Assembly: GCA_964035775.1 (NCBI GenBank)
Contig: CAXIVS010000612.1
Span: forward strand, 496,001 to 560,000
Reading direction: 5' to 3'
Length of the DNA: 64,000 nucleotides
From: Osedax frankpressi
Taxonomy: Eukaryota; Annelida; Polychaeta; Sabellida; Siboglinidae
Made by a program: the position numbers and the translations under genes. Positions 15,361 through 32,400 of this stretch are shown here, in pieces. Each line of letters begins with the position of its first letter. Position 1 is the stretch's first letter. The notes under the pieces are model-generated. The model saw only the letters and a program-made list of their open reading frames with translations, was not told the DNA's origin and searched no databases.

Positions 15361-18208
15361 GATATAACTCTATATGATATAACTCTATATGATATAACTC
15401 AATAAGACATAACTCTATAAGATATAACTCTATAAGATATAACTCTAATAGATATAACTCTAAGATATAACGATATATGATATAACTATATATGATATAA
15501 CTATATATGATATAACTATATATGATATAACTCTATATGATATAACTCTATATGATATAACTCTATATGATATAACTTTATAATATATAACTTTATAAGA
15601 TATAACTCAATAAGATATAACTCTATAATATATAACTCTATAAGATATAACTCTATATGATATAACTCTATATGATATAACTCTATATGATATAACTCTA
15701 TAATATATAACTCTATAAGATATAACTCTAAGATATAACTCTATATGATATAATTCTATATAATATAACTCTATATGATATAACTCTATATGATATAACT
15801 CTATATGATATAACTTTATAATATATAACTTTATAAGATATTACTCAATAAGATATAACTCTATAATATATAACTCTATAAGATATAACTCTATATGATA
15901 TAACTCTATATGATATAACTCTATAATATATAACTCTAAGATATAACTCTATATGATATAACTCTATATGATATAACTCTATATGCTATAACTCTATATG
16001 ATATAACTCTATATGATATAACTATATAATACATAATTCTATATGATATAACTCTATATGATATAACTCTATATGATATAACTCTATATGCTATAACTCT
16101 ATATGATATAACTATATAAGACATAATTCTATATGATATAACTCTATAAGATATAACTCTATATGATATAACTCTTAATGATATAACTCAATAAGATATA
16201 CCTCTATTATATATAACTCTATATGATATAACTCTATATGATATAACTATATAAGACATAATTCTATATGATATAACTCTATATGATATAACTCTATATG
16301 ATATAACTCTATTATATATAACTCTATATGATATAACTCTATATGATATAACTATATAAGACATAATTCTATATGATATAACTCTATATGATATAACTCT
16401 ATAAGATATAACTCTATAAGATATAACTCTATATGATATCACTCTATAAGATATAACTCTATAAGATATAAGTCTATATGATATAACTCTATATGTTATA
16501 ACTCTATATAATATAACTCTATATGATATAACTCAATAATATATAACTCTATAAGATATAACTCTATAAGATATAACTCTATATGATATAACTCAATAAG
16601 ACATAACTCTATAAGATATAACTCTAATAGATATAACTCTAAGATATAACGCTATATGATATAACTATATATGATATAACTTTATAAGATATAACTCTAT
16701 AAGATATAACTCTATATGATATAACTATATATGATATAACTCAATAAGATATAACTCTATAAGATATAACTCTATATAATATAACTCTATAAGATATAAC
16801 TCTAATAGATATAACTCTAAGATATAACGCTATATGATATAACTATATATGATATAACTATATATGATATAACTATATATGATATAACTCTATATGATAT
16901 AACTCTATATGATATGACTCTATATGATATAACTCTATATGATATAACTCTTTATGATATAACTCTATATGATATAACTCTATATGATATATCTCATTAT
17001 GATATAACTCTATAAGATATAACACTATAAGATATAACTCAATAAGATATAACTCTATAAGATATAACTCTATATGATATAACTCTAAGATATAACTCTA
17101 TATGATATAACTCAATAAGATATAACTCTATAAGATATAACTCTATATGATATAACTCTATAAGATATAACTCTAATAGATAAAACTCTAAGATATAACG
17201 CTATATGATATAATTATATATGATATAACTCTTATGATATAACTCAATAAGATATAACTCTATAAGATATAACTCATTAAGATATAACTCTATAAGATAT
17301 AACTCTATATGATATAACTTTATAATATATAACTTTATAAGATATAACTCAATAAGATATAACTCTATAATATATAACTTTATAATATATAACTCTATAA
17401 GATATAACTCTATATGATATAACTCTATATAATATAACTCTATATGATATAACTCTATATGATATAACTCTATAATATATAACTCTATAAGATATAACTC
17501 TATATGATATAACTCTATAAGATATAACTATATATAATATAACTCTATATAATATAACTTTATAATATATAACTTTATAAGATATAACTCAATAATATAT
17601 AACTCTATAATATATAACTCTATAAGATATAACTCTATAAGACATAACTCTATAAGATATAACTCTATATGATATAACTCTATATAATATAACTTTATAA
17701 TATATAACTTAATAAGATATAACTCAATAAGATATAACTCTATAAGATATAACTCTATAAGATATAACTCTATAAGATATAACTCTATTATATATAACTC
17801 TATATGATATAACTCTATAAGATATAACTCTATAAGATATAACTCTATATGATATAACTCTAAGATATAACTCTATAAGATATAACTCAATAAGATATAA
17901 CTCTCTATGATATAACTCTATAAGATATAACTCAATAAGATATAACTCTATATAATATAACTCAATAAGATATAACTCTATAAGATATAACTCTATAAGA
18001 TATAACTCTATAAGATATAACTCTATAAGATATAACGCTATATGATATAACTCTATATGATATAACTCTATAAGATATAACTCTATTATATATAACTCTA
18101 TATGATATAACTTTATAAGATATAACTCTATAAGATATAACTCTATATGATATAACTCTATAAGATATAACTCTATAAGATATAACTCAACAAGATATAA
18201 CTCTCTAT

Positions 18209-18643
18209 GATATAACTCTATAAGATATAACTCTATAAGATATAACTCTATAAGATATAACTCTATAAGATATAACTCTATAAGATATAACTCTATAAGA
18301 TATAACTCTATAAGATATAACTCTATAAGATATAACTCTATAAGATATAACTCTATAAGATATAACTCTATAAGATATAACTCTATAAGATATAACTCTA
18401 TAAGATATAACTCTATAAGATATAACTCTATAAGATATAACTCTATAAGATATAACTCTATAAGATATAACTCTATAAGATATAACTCTATAAGATATAA
18501 CTCTATAAGATATAACTCTATAAGATATAACTCTATAAGATATAACTCTATAAGATATAACTCTATAAGATATAACTCTATAAGATATAACTCTATAAGA
18601 TATAACTCTATAAGATATAACTCTATAAGATATAACTCTATAA
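18209..18643 (+). repeat. Uniform run of 29 identical monomers (copy 2)
   Basis: The superunit copy 2 counterpart of the 7591-8010 run, one monomer longer. The flanks are the same (ctctctatgat before, tatataatat after). The change in copy number against an otherwise unchanged background shows that 15-bp steps happen faster than base substitution here. Confidence 0.88.
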
Positions 18644-21154
18644 GATATAACTCTATATAATATAACTCTATAAGATATAACTCTATATAATATAACTCCA
18701 TAAGATATAACTCTATATGATATAACTCTATAAGATATAACTCTATATAATATAACTCTATAAGATATAACTCTATATAATATAACTCTAAGATATAACG
18801 CTATATGATATAACTATATATGATATAACTCCTATGATATAACTCAATAAGATATAACTCTATAAGATATAACTCTATATGATATAACTCAACAAGACAT
18901 AACTCTATATGATATAACTCTATAAGACATAATTCTATATGATATAACTCTATATGATATAACTCTATATGCTATAACTCTATATGATATAACTATATAA
19001 GACATAATTCTATATGATATAACCCTATAAGATATAACTCTATATGATATAACTCTATAAGATATAACTCTATATGATATAACTCTATATGATATAACAC
19101 TATAAGATATAACTCTATAGGATATAACTCTATAAGATATAACTCTATAAGATATAACTCTATAAGATATAACTTTATATGATATAACTCTATAAGATAT
19201 AACTCTATAAGATATAACTCAATAAGATATAACTCTATATAATATAACTCTATAAGATATAACTCTATATGATATAACTCTATAAGATATAACTCTATAT
19301 AATATAACTCAATAAGATATAACTCTATAAGATATAACTCTATAAGATATAACTCTATATGCTATAACTCTATAAGATATAACTCTATAAGATATAACTC
19401 TATATAATATAACTCTATAAGATATAACTCTATATGATATAACTCTATATAATATAACTCCATAAGATATAACTCTATATGATATAACTCTATAAGATAT
19501 AAATCTATATAATATAACTCTATAAGATATAACTCTATATAATATAACTCTAAGATATAACGCTATATGATATAACTATATATGATATAACTCTTATGAT
19601 ATAACTCAATAAGATATAACTCTATAAGATATAACTCTATATGATATAACTCTATAATATATAACTCTATATGATATAACTCAATAAGATATAACTCTAT
19701 ATGATATAACTGTAAGATATAACTCTATTTGATATAACTCTATATGATATAACTATATAAGACATAATTCTATATGATATAACTCTATATGATATAACTC
19801 TATATGCTATAACTCTATATGATATAATTATATATGATATAACACTATAAGATATAACTCTATAAGATATAACTCTATATGTTATAACTCTATAAGATAT
19901 AACTCTATAAGATATAACTCTATATGATATAACTCTATAATATATAACTCTATATGATATAACTCAATAAGATATAACTCTATATGATATAACTCTATAA
20001 TATATAACTCTATATGATATAACTCAATAAGATATAACTCTATAAGATATAACTCTATATGATATAACTCTATAATATATAACTCTATATGATATAACTC
20101 AATAAGATATAACTCTATAAGATATAACTCTATAAGATATAACTCTATAAGATATAACTCTATAATATATAATTCTATATGATATAACTCAATAAGATAT
20201 AACTCTATATGATATAACTCAAAAAGACATAACTCTATAAGATATAACTCTATATGACATAACTGTAAGATATAACTCTATATGATATAACTCTATATGA
20301 TATAACTATATAAGATATAACTATATATGATATAACTCTATAGGATATAACTATATATGATATAACACTATAAGATATAACTCTATAGGATATAACTCTA
20401 TAAGATATAACTCTATAAGATATAACTCTATAAGATATAACTCTATATGATATAACTCTATAAGATATAACTCTATTATATATAACTCTATATGATATAA
20501 CTCTATAAGATATAACTCTATTATATATAACTCTATAAGATATAACTCTATATGATATAACTCTATAAGATATAACTCTATAAGATATAACTCAATAAGA
20601 TATAACTCTCTATGATATAACTCTATAAGATATAACTCTATAAGATATAACTCTATAAGATATAACTCAATAAGATATAACTCTATAATATATAACTCAA
20701 TAAGATATAACTCTATATGATATAACTCTATATGATATAACTATATAAGACATAACTCTATAAGATATAACTCTATAAGATATAACTCTATAAGATATAA
20801 CTCTATATGATATAATTATATAAGACATAACTCTATATGATATAACTCTATAAGATATAACTCTATATGATATAACTCTATATGATATAACTATATATGA
20901 TATAATTATATAAGACATAACTCTATAATATATAACTCAATAAGATATAACTCTATATGATATAACTCTATATGATATAACTATATAAGACATAACTCTA
21001 TAAGATATAACTCTATATGATATAACTCTATAAGATATAACTCTATATGATATAATTATATAAGACATAACTCTATATGATATAACTCTATAAGATATAA
21101 CTCTATAAGATATAACTCTATATGATATAACTATATAAGACATAATTCTATATG

Positions 21155-24100
21155 AAATAACTCTATAAGATATAACTCTATAAGATATAACTCTATAAGA
21201 TATAACTCTATAAGATATAACTCTATAAGATATAACTCTATAAGATATAACTCTATAAGATATAACTCTATATGATATAACTCTATATAATATAACTTTA
21301 TAATATATAAATTAATAAGATATAACTCAATAAGATATAACTCTATATGATATAAATCAATAAGATATAACTCTATATTATATAACTCATTATGATATAA
21401 CTCTATATGATATAACTCTAATTGATATAACTATATAAGACATAATTCTATATGATATAACTCTATATGATATAACTATATTATATATAACTCTATATGA
21501 TATAACTCTATATGATATAACTCTATATGCTATAACTCTATTAGATATAACTATATATGATATAACTCTATATGATATAACTCTATATGATATAACTCTA
21601 TATGATATAACTCTATATGATATAACTCTATAAGATATAACTCTATAAGATATAAGTCTATATGATATAACTCTATATGTTATAACTCTATATAATATAA
21701 CTCTATATGATATAACTCTATATGATATAACTCAATAAGACATAACTCTATATGATATAACTCTATAAGATATAACTCTATATAATATAACTCAATAAGA
21801 TATAACTCTATAAGATATAACTCTATATGATATAACTCTATAAGATATAACTCTATATAATATAACTCAATAAGATATAACTCTATAAGATATAACTCTA
21901 TATGATATAACTCTATAAGATATAACTCAATAAGATATAACTCTATAAGATATAACTCTATAAGATATAACTCTATAATATATAACTTTATTAGATATAA
22001 CTCTATATGATATAACTCTATATGATATAACGCTATATGATATAACTCTATATGATATAACTCTATATGATATAACTCTATATGATATAACTCTATATAA
22101 TATAACTCAATAAGATATAACTCTATAAGATATAACTCTATAAGATATAACTCTATAAGATATAACTCTATAAGATATAACTCTATAAGATATAACTCTA
22201 TAAGATATAACTCTATATGATATAACTCTATAAGATATAACTCTATATAATATAACTCAATAAGATATAACTATATAAGATATAACTCTATATGATATAA
22301 CTCTATAAGATATAACTCAATAAGATATAACTCTATAAGATATAACTCTATAAGATATAACTCTATAATATATAACTTTATTAGATATAACTCTATATGA
22401 TATAACTCTATATGATATAACTCTATATGATATAACTCTATATGATATAACTCTATATGATATAACTCTATATAATATAACTCAATAAGATATAACTCTA
22501 TAAGATATAACTCTATAAGATATAACTCTATAAGATATAACTCTATAAGATATAACTCTATAAGATATAACTCTATAAGATATAACTATATAAGATATAA
22601 CTCTATAAGATATAACTCTATATAATATAACTCTAAGATATAACTCAATATGATATAACTATATATGATATAACTCTTATGATATAACTCTATATGATAT
22701 AACTCTATATGATATAACTCTATGATATATAACTTTATAAGATATAACTCTATATGATATAACTCTATAAGATATAACTCTATAAGATATAACTCTATAT
22801 GATATAACTCTATAAGATATAACTCAATAAGATATAACTCTATATGATATAACTTAATAAGATATAACTCTATAAGATATAACTCTATATGATATAACTC
22901 TATATGATATAACTCTATAAGATATAACTCTATTATATATAACTCTATATGATATAACTCTATAAGATATAACTCTATAAGATATAACTTTATAAGATAT
23001 AATTCTATATGATATAACTCTATATGATATAACTCAATAAGACATAACTCTATATGATATAACTCTATAAGATATAACTCTAATAGATATAACTCTAAGA
23101 TATAACGCTATATGATATAACTATATATGATATAACTTTATAAGATATAACTCTATATGATATAACTCTATATGATATAACTCAATAAGATATAACTCTA
23201 TAAGATATAACTCTATATAATATAACTCTATAAGATATAACTCTAATAGATATAACTCTAAGATATAACGCTATATGATATAACTATATATGATATAACT
23301 ATATATGATATAACTATATATGATATAACTCTATATGATATAACTCTATATGATATAACTCTATATGATATAACTCTATATGATATAACTCTATATGATA
23401 TAACGATTTATGATATAACTCTATATGATATAACTCTATATGATATAACTCATTATGATATAACTCTATAAGATATAACACTATAAGATATAACTCTATA
23501 AGATATAACTCTATAAGATATAACTCTATAAGATATAACTCAATAAGATATAACTCTATAAGATATAACTCTATATGATATAACTCTAAGATATAACTCT
23601 ATATGATATAACTCAATAAGATATAACTCTATAAGATATAACTCTATATGATATAACTCAACAAGACATAACTCTATATGATATAACTCTATAAGATATA
23701 ACTCTAATAGATATAACTCTAAGATATAACGCTATATGATATAACTATATATGATATAACTATATATGATATAACTATATATGATATAACTCTATATGCA
23801 ATAACTCTATATGATATAACTCTATATGATATAACTCTATATGATATAACTCTTTATGATATAACTCTATATGATATAACTCTATATGATATAACTCATT
23901 ATGATATAACTCTATAAGATATAACACTATAAGATATAACTCTATAAGATATAACTCTATAAGATATAACTCTATAAGATATAACTCAATAAGATATAAC
24001 TCTATATGATATAACTCTAAGATATAACTCTATATGATATAACTCAATAAGATATAACTCTATAAGATATAACTCTATATGATATAACTCAACAAGACAT

Positions 24101-27100
24101 ATCTCTATATGATATAACTCTATAAGATATAACTCTAATAGATATAACTCTAAGATATAACGCTATATGATATAACTATATATGATATAACTCTATAAGA
24201 TATAACTCTATAAGATATAACTCTATATAATATAACTCTATAAGATATAACTCTATATGATATAATTCTATAAGATATAACTCTATAAGATATAACTCTA
24301 TAAGATATAACTCTATATGATATAACTTTATAATATATAACTTTATAAGATATAACTCAATAAGATATAACTCTATAAGATATAACTCTATCTGATATAA
24401 CTCTATAAGATATAACTCTATATAATATAACTCTATAAGATATAACTCTATATGATATAACTCTATAAGATATAACTCTATATAATATAACTCAATAAGA
24501 TATAACTCTATAAGATATAACTCTATAAGATATAACTCTATAAGATATAACTCAATAAGATATAACTCTATAAGATATAACTCTATAAGATATAACTCTA
24601 TATGATATAACTCAATAAGATATAACTCTATAAGATATAACTCTATATAATATAACTCTATAAGATATAACTCTATATAATATAACTCTATTAGATATAA
24701 CTCTATATGATATAACTCTATATAATATAACTCAATAAGATATAACTCTATAAGATATAACTCTATAAGATATAACTCTATATAATATAACTCTATAAGA
24801 TATAACTCTATATGATATAACTCTATATGATATAACTCTATATGATATAACTCTATAAGATATAACTCTATAAGATATAAGTCTATATGATATAACTCTA
24901 TATGTTATAACTCTATATAATATAACTCTATATGATATAACTCTATATGATATAACTCAATAAGACATAACTCTATATGATATAATTCTATAAGATATAA
25001 CTCTATATAATATAACTCAATAAGATATAACTCTATAAGATATAACTCTATATGATATAACTCTATAAGATATAACTCTATATAATATAACTCAATAAGA
25101 TATAACTCTATAAGATATAACTCTATATGATATAACTCTATAAGATATAACTCAATAAGATATAACTCTATAAGATATAACTCTATAAGATATAACTCTA
25201 TAATATATAACTTTATTAGATATAACTCTATATGATATAACTCTATATGATATAACTCTATATGATATAACTCTATATGATATAACTCTATATGATATAA
25301 CTCTATATGATATAACTCTATATAATATAACTCAATAAGATATAACTCTATAAGATATAACTCTATAAGATATAACTCTATAAGATATAACTCTATAAGA
25401 TATAACTCTATAAGATATAACTATATAAGATATAACTCTATAAGATATAACTCTATATAATATAACTCTAAGATATAACTCTATATGATATAACTATATA
25501 TGATATAACTCTTATGATATAACTCTATATGATATAACTCTATATGATATAACTCTATGATATATAACTTTATAAGATATAACTCTATATGATATAACTC
25601 TATAAGATATAACTCTATAAGATATAACTCTATATGATATAACTCTATAAGATATAACTCAATAAGATATAACTCTATATGATATAACTTAATAAGATAT
25701 AACTCTATAAGATATAACTCTATATGATATAACTCTATATGATATAACTCTATAAGATATAACTCTATTATATATAACTCTATATGATATAACTCTATAA
25801 GATATAACTCTATAAGATATAACTTTATAAGATATAATTCTATATGATATAACTCTATATGATATAACTCAATAAGACATAACTCTATATGATATAACTC
25901 TATAAGATATAACTCTAATAGATATAACTCTAAGATATAACGCTATATGATATAACTATATATGATATAACTTTATAAGATATAACTCTATATGATATAA
26001 CTCTATATGATATAACTCAATAAGATATAACTCTATAAGATATAACTCTATATAATATAACTCTATAAGATATAACTCTAATAGATATAACTCTAAGATA
26101 TAACGCTATATGATATAACTATATATGATATAACTATATATGATATAACTATATATGATATAACTCTATATGATATAACTCTATATGATATAACTCTATA
26201 TGATATAACTCTATATGATATAACTCTATATGATATAACTCTATATGATATAACGATTTATGATATAACTCTATATGATATAACTCTATATGATATAACT
26301 CTATATGATATAACTCATTATGATATAACTCTATAAGATATAACACTATAAGATATAACTCTATAAGATATAACTCTATAAGATATAACTCTATAAGATA
26401 TAACTCAATAAGATATAACTCTATAAGATATAACTCTATATGATATAACTCTAAGATATAACTCTATATGATATAACTCAATAAGATATAACTCTATAAG
26501 ATATAACTCTATATGATATAACTCAACAAGACATAACTCTATATGATATAACTCTATAAGATATAACTCTAATAGATATAACTCTAAGATATAACGCTAT
26601 ATGATATAACTATATATGATATAACTATATATGATATAACTATATATGATATAACTCTATATGCAATAACTCTATATGATATAACTCTATATGATATAAC
26701 TCTATATGATATAACTCTTTATGATATAACTCTATATGATATAACTCTATATGATATAACTCATTATGATATAACTCTATAAGATATAACACTATAAGAT
26801 ATAACTCTATAAGATATAACTCTATAAGATATAACTCTATAAGATATAACTCAATAAGATATAACTCTATATGATATAACTCTAAGATATAACTCTATAT
26901 GATATAACTCAATAAGATATAACTCTATAAGATATAACTCTATATGATATAACTCAACAAGACATATCTCTATATGATATAACTCTATAAGATATAACTC
27001 TAATAGATATAACTCTAAGATATAACGCTATATGATATAACTATATATGATATAACTCTATAAGATATAACTCTATAAGATATAACTCTATATAATATAA

Positions 27101-27859
27101 CTCTATAAGATATAACTCTATATGATATAATTCTATAAGATATAACTCTATAAGATATAACTCTATAAGATATAACTCTATATGATATAACTTTATAATA
27201 TATAACTTTATAAGATATAACTCAATAAGATATAACTCTATAAGATATAACTCTATCTGATATAACTCTATAAGATATAACTCTATATAATATAACTCTA
27301 TAAGATATAACTCTATATGATATAACTCTATAAGATATAACTCTATATAATATAACTCAATAAGATATAACTCTATAAGATATAACTCTATAAGATATAA
27401 CTCTATAAGATATAACTCAATAAGATATAACTCTATAAGATATAACTCTATAAGATATAACTCTATATGATATAACTCAATAAGATATAACTCTATAAGA
27501 TATAACTCTATATAATATAACTCTATAAGATATAACTCTATATAATATAACTCTATTAGATATAACTCTATATGATATAACTCTATAAGATATAACTCTA
27601 TATAATATAACTCAATAAGATATAACTCTATAAGATATAACTCTATAAGATATAACTCTATATAATATAACTCTATAAGATATAACTCTATATGATATAA
27701 CTCTATATGATATAACTCTATATGATATAACTCTATAAGATATAACTCTATAAGATATAAGTCTATATGATATAACTCTATATGTTATAACTCTATATAA
27801 TATAACTCTATATGATATAACTCTATATGATATAACTCAATAAGACATAACTCTATATG
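21155..27859 (+). repeat. 6.7-kb tandem duplication, copy A
   Basis: Landmarks from the aaattaa variant (21309) through gcaataac (23798) recur exactly 6705 bp later, the later ones 6690 bp later. It overlaps the right part of superunit copy 2, so it is younger than the 10.6-kb duplication. Ends are uncertain by about 30 bp. Confidence 0.82.
22724..25558 (+). repeat. Higher-order unit, class A, 2835 bp
   Basis: Counterpart of 12091-14940 in superunit copy 2, one monomer shorter (two instead of three tatat monomers before cattatgat). Landmarks include gcaataac at 23798 and gttataac at 24904. Confidence 0.8.
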
Positions 27860-29428
27860 ATATAATTCTATAAGATATAACTCTATAAGATATAACTCTA
27901 TAAGATATAACTCTATAAGATATAACTCTATAAGATATAACTCTATAAGATATAACTCTATAAGATATAACTCTATATGATATAACTCTATATAATATAA
28001 CTTTATAATATATAAATTAATAAGATATAACTCAATAAGATATAACTCTATATGATATAAATCAATAAGATATAACTCTATATTATATAACTCATTATGA
28101 TATAACTCTATATGATATAACTCTAATTGATATAACTATATAAGACATAATTCTATATGATATAACTCTATATGATATAACTATATTATATATAACTCTA
28201 TATGATATAACTCTATATGATATAACTCTATATGATATAACTCTATATGCTATAACTCTATTAGATATAACTATATATGATATAACTCTATATGATATAA
28301 CTCTATATGATATAACTCTATATGATATAACTCTATATGATATAACTCTATAAGATATAACTCTATAAGATATAAGTCTATATGATATAACTCTATATGT
28401 TATAACTCTATATAATATAACTCTATATGATATAACTCTATATGATATAACTCAATAAGACATAACTCTATATGATATAACTCTATAAGATATAACTCTA
28501 TATAATATAACTCAATAAGATATAACTCTATAAGATATAACTCTATATGATATAACTCTATAAGATATAACTCTATATAATATAACTCAATAAGATATAA
28601 CTCTATAAGATATAACTCTATATGATATAACTCTATAAGATATAACTCAATAAGATATAACTCTATAAGATATAACTCTATAAGATATAACTCTATAATA
28701 TATAACTTTATTAGATATAACTCTATATGATATAACTCTATATGATATAACGCTATATGATATAACTCTATATGATATAACTCTATATGATATAACTCTA
28801 TATGATATAACTCTATATAATATAACTCAATAAGATATAACTCTATAAGATATAACTCTATAAGATATAACTCTATAAGATATAACTCTATAAGATATAA
28901 CTCTATAAGATATAACTCTATAAGATATAACTCTATATGATATAACTCTATAAGATATAACTCTATATAATATAACTCAATAAGATATAACTATATAAGA
29001 TATAACTCTATATGATATAACTCTATAAGATATAAATCAATAAGATATAACTCTATAAGATATAACTCTATAAGATATAACTCTATAATATATAACTTTA
29101 TTAGATATAACTCTATATGATATAACTCTATATGATATAACTCTATATGATATAACTCTATATGATATAACTCTATATGATATAACTCTATATAATATAA
29201 CTCAATAAGATATAACTCTATAAGATATAACTCTATAAGATATAACTCTATAAGATATAACTCTATAAGATATAACTCTATAAGATATAACTATATAAGA
29301 TATAACTCTATAAGATATAACTCTATATAATATAACTCTAAGATATAACTCTATATGATATAACTATATATGATATAACTCTTATGATATAACTCTATAT
29401 GATATAACTCTATATGATATAACTCTAT
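25559..29428 (+). repeat. Composite class A unit, 3870 bp, spanning a duplication junction
   Basis: It follows the class A order up to gttataac (27784). At about 27860-27885 it jumps back to sequence resembling about 21155-21180 (uniform tataa run, then the rare aaattaa variant near 28011 and a second gttataac at 28399). This is the joint of the 6705-bp tandem duplication. Confidence 0.8.
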
Positions 29429-32400
29429 GATATATAACTTTATAAGATATAACTCTATATGATATAACTCTATAAGATATAACTCTATAAGATATAACTC
29501 TATATGATATAACTCTATAAGATATAACTCAATAAGATATAACTCTATATGATATAACTTAATAAGATATAACTCTATAAGATATAACTCTATATGATAT
29601 AACTCTATATGATATAACTCTATAAGATATAACTCTATTATATATAACTCTATATGATATAACTCTATAAGATATAACTCTATAAGATATAACTTTATAA
29701 GATATAATTCTATATGATATAACTCTATATGATATAACTCAATAAGACATAACTCTATATGATATAACTCTATAAGATATAACTCTAATAGATATAACTC
29801 TAAGATATAACGCTATATGATATAACTATATATGATATAACTTTATAAGATATAACTCTATATGATATAACTCTATATGATATAACTCAATAAGATATAA
29901 CTCTATAAGATATAACTCTATATAATATAACTCTATAAGATATAACTCTAATAGATATAACTCTAAGATATAACGCTATATGATATAACTATATATGATA
30001 TAACTATATATGATATAACTATATATGATATAACTCTATATGATATAACTCTATATGATATAACTCTATATGATATAACTCTATATGATATAACTCTATA
30101 TGATATAACGATTTATGATATAACTCTATATGATATAACTCTATATGATATAACTCATTATGATATAACTCTATAAGATATAACACTATAAGATATAACT
30201 CTATAAGATATAACTCTATAAGATATAACTCTATAAGATATAACTCAATAAGATATAACTCTATAAGATATAACTCTATATGATATAACTCTAAGATATA
30301 ACTCTATATGATATAACTCAATAAGATATAACTCTATAAGATATAACTCTATATGATATAACTCAACAAGACATAACTCTATATGATATAACTCTATAAG
30401 ATATAACTCTAATAGATATAACTCTAAGATATAACGCTATATGATATAACTATATATGATATAACTATATATGATATAACTATATATGATATAACTCTAT
30501 ATGCAATAACTCTATATGATATAACTCTATATGATATAACTCTATATGATATAACTCTTTATGATATAACTCTATATGATATAACTCTATATGATATAAC
30601 TCATTATGATATAACTCTATAAGATATAACACTATAAGATATAACTCTATAAGATATAACTCTATAAGATATAACTCTATAAGATATAACTCAATAAGAT
30701 ATAACTCTATATGATATAACTCTAAGATATAACTCTATATGATATAACTCAATAAGATATAACTCTATAAGATATAACTCTATATGATATAACTCAACAA
30801 GACATATCTCTATATGATATAACTCTATAAGATATAACTCTAATAGATATAACTCTAAGATATAACGCTATATGATATAACTATATATGATATAACTCTA
30901 TAAGATATAACTCTATAAGATATAACTCTATATAATATAACTCTATAAGATATAACTCTATATGATATAATTCTATAAGATATAACTCTATAAGATATAA
31001 CTCTATAAGATATAACTCTATATGATATAACTTTATAATATATAACTTTATAAGATATAACTCAATAAGATATAACTCTATAAGATATAACTCTATCTGA
31101 TATAACTCTATAAGATATAACTCTATATAATATAACTCTATAAGATATAACTCTATATGATATAACTCTATAAGATATAACTCTATATAATATAACTCAA
31201 TAAGATATAACTCTATAAGATATAACTCTATAAGATATAACTCTATAAGATATAACTCAATAAGATATAACTCTATAAGATATAACTCTATAAGATATAA
31301 CTCTATATGATATAACTCAATAAGATATAACTCTATAAGATATAACTCTATATAATATAACTCTATAAGATATAACTCTATATAATATAACTCTATTAGA
31401 TATAACTCTATATGATATAACTCTATATAATATAACTCAATAAGATATAACTCTATAAGATATAACTCTATAAGATATAACTCTATATAATATAACTCTA
31501 TAAGATATAACTCTATATGATATAACTCTATATGATATAACTCTATATGATATAACTCTATAAGATATAACTCTATAAGATATAAGTCTATATGATATAA
31601 CTCTATATGTTATAACTCTATATAATATAACTCTATATGATATAACTCTATATGATATAACTCAATAAGACATAACTCTATATGATATAATTCTATAAGA
31701 TATAACTCTATATAATATAACTCAATAAGATATAACTCTATAAGATATAACTCTATATGATATAACTCTATAAGATATAACTCTATATAATATAACTCAA
31801 TAAGATATAACTCTATAAGATATAACTCTATATGATATAACTCTATAAGATATAACTCAATAAGATATAACTCTATAAGATATAACTCTATAAGATATAA
31901 CTCTATAATATATAACTTTATTAGATATAACTCTATATGATATAACTCTATATGATATAACTCTATATGATATAACTCTATATGATATAACTCTATATGA
32001 TATAACTCTATATGATATAACTCTATATAATATAACTCAATAAGATATAACTCTATAAGATATAACTCTATAAGATATAACTCTATAAGATATAACTCTA
32101 TAAGATATAACTCTATAAGATATAACTATATAAGATATAACTCTATAAGATATAACTCTATATAATATAACTCTAAGATATAACTCTATATGATATAACT
32201 ATATATGATATAACTCTTATGATATAACTCTATATGATATAACTCTATATGATATAACTCTATGATATATAACTTTATAAGATATAACTCTATATGATAT
32301 AACTCTATAAGATATAACTCTATAAGATATAACTCTATATGATATAACTCTATAAGATATAACTCAATAAGATATAACTCTATATGATATAACTTAATAA

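Larger units (their letters stand above)
15361..25978 (+). repeat. 10.6-kb superunit, copy 2
   Basis: Near-identical tandem copy of 4758-15360. Differences that I could see are few: single-base changes (tatacgat near 6187 versus tataagat, cttatgat versus cctatgat near 18831, tccatatgat versus tctatatgat near 8453, aataaaac versus aatataac near 8610) and gains or losses of one 15-bp monomer. After about 25978 the sequence follows the pattern seen after about 12515 instead of re-entering the superunit start, so the copy ends there. Confidence 0.86.

Noticed and set aside
26149-26346. Minus-strand frames beginning at a GTG in the cactataagat monomer, also at 32854, 35764 and 44967
   Set aside because: They recur only because the unit recurs. 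They are simple pentapeptide repeats with no support as genes.
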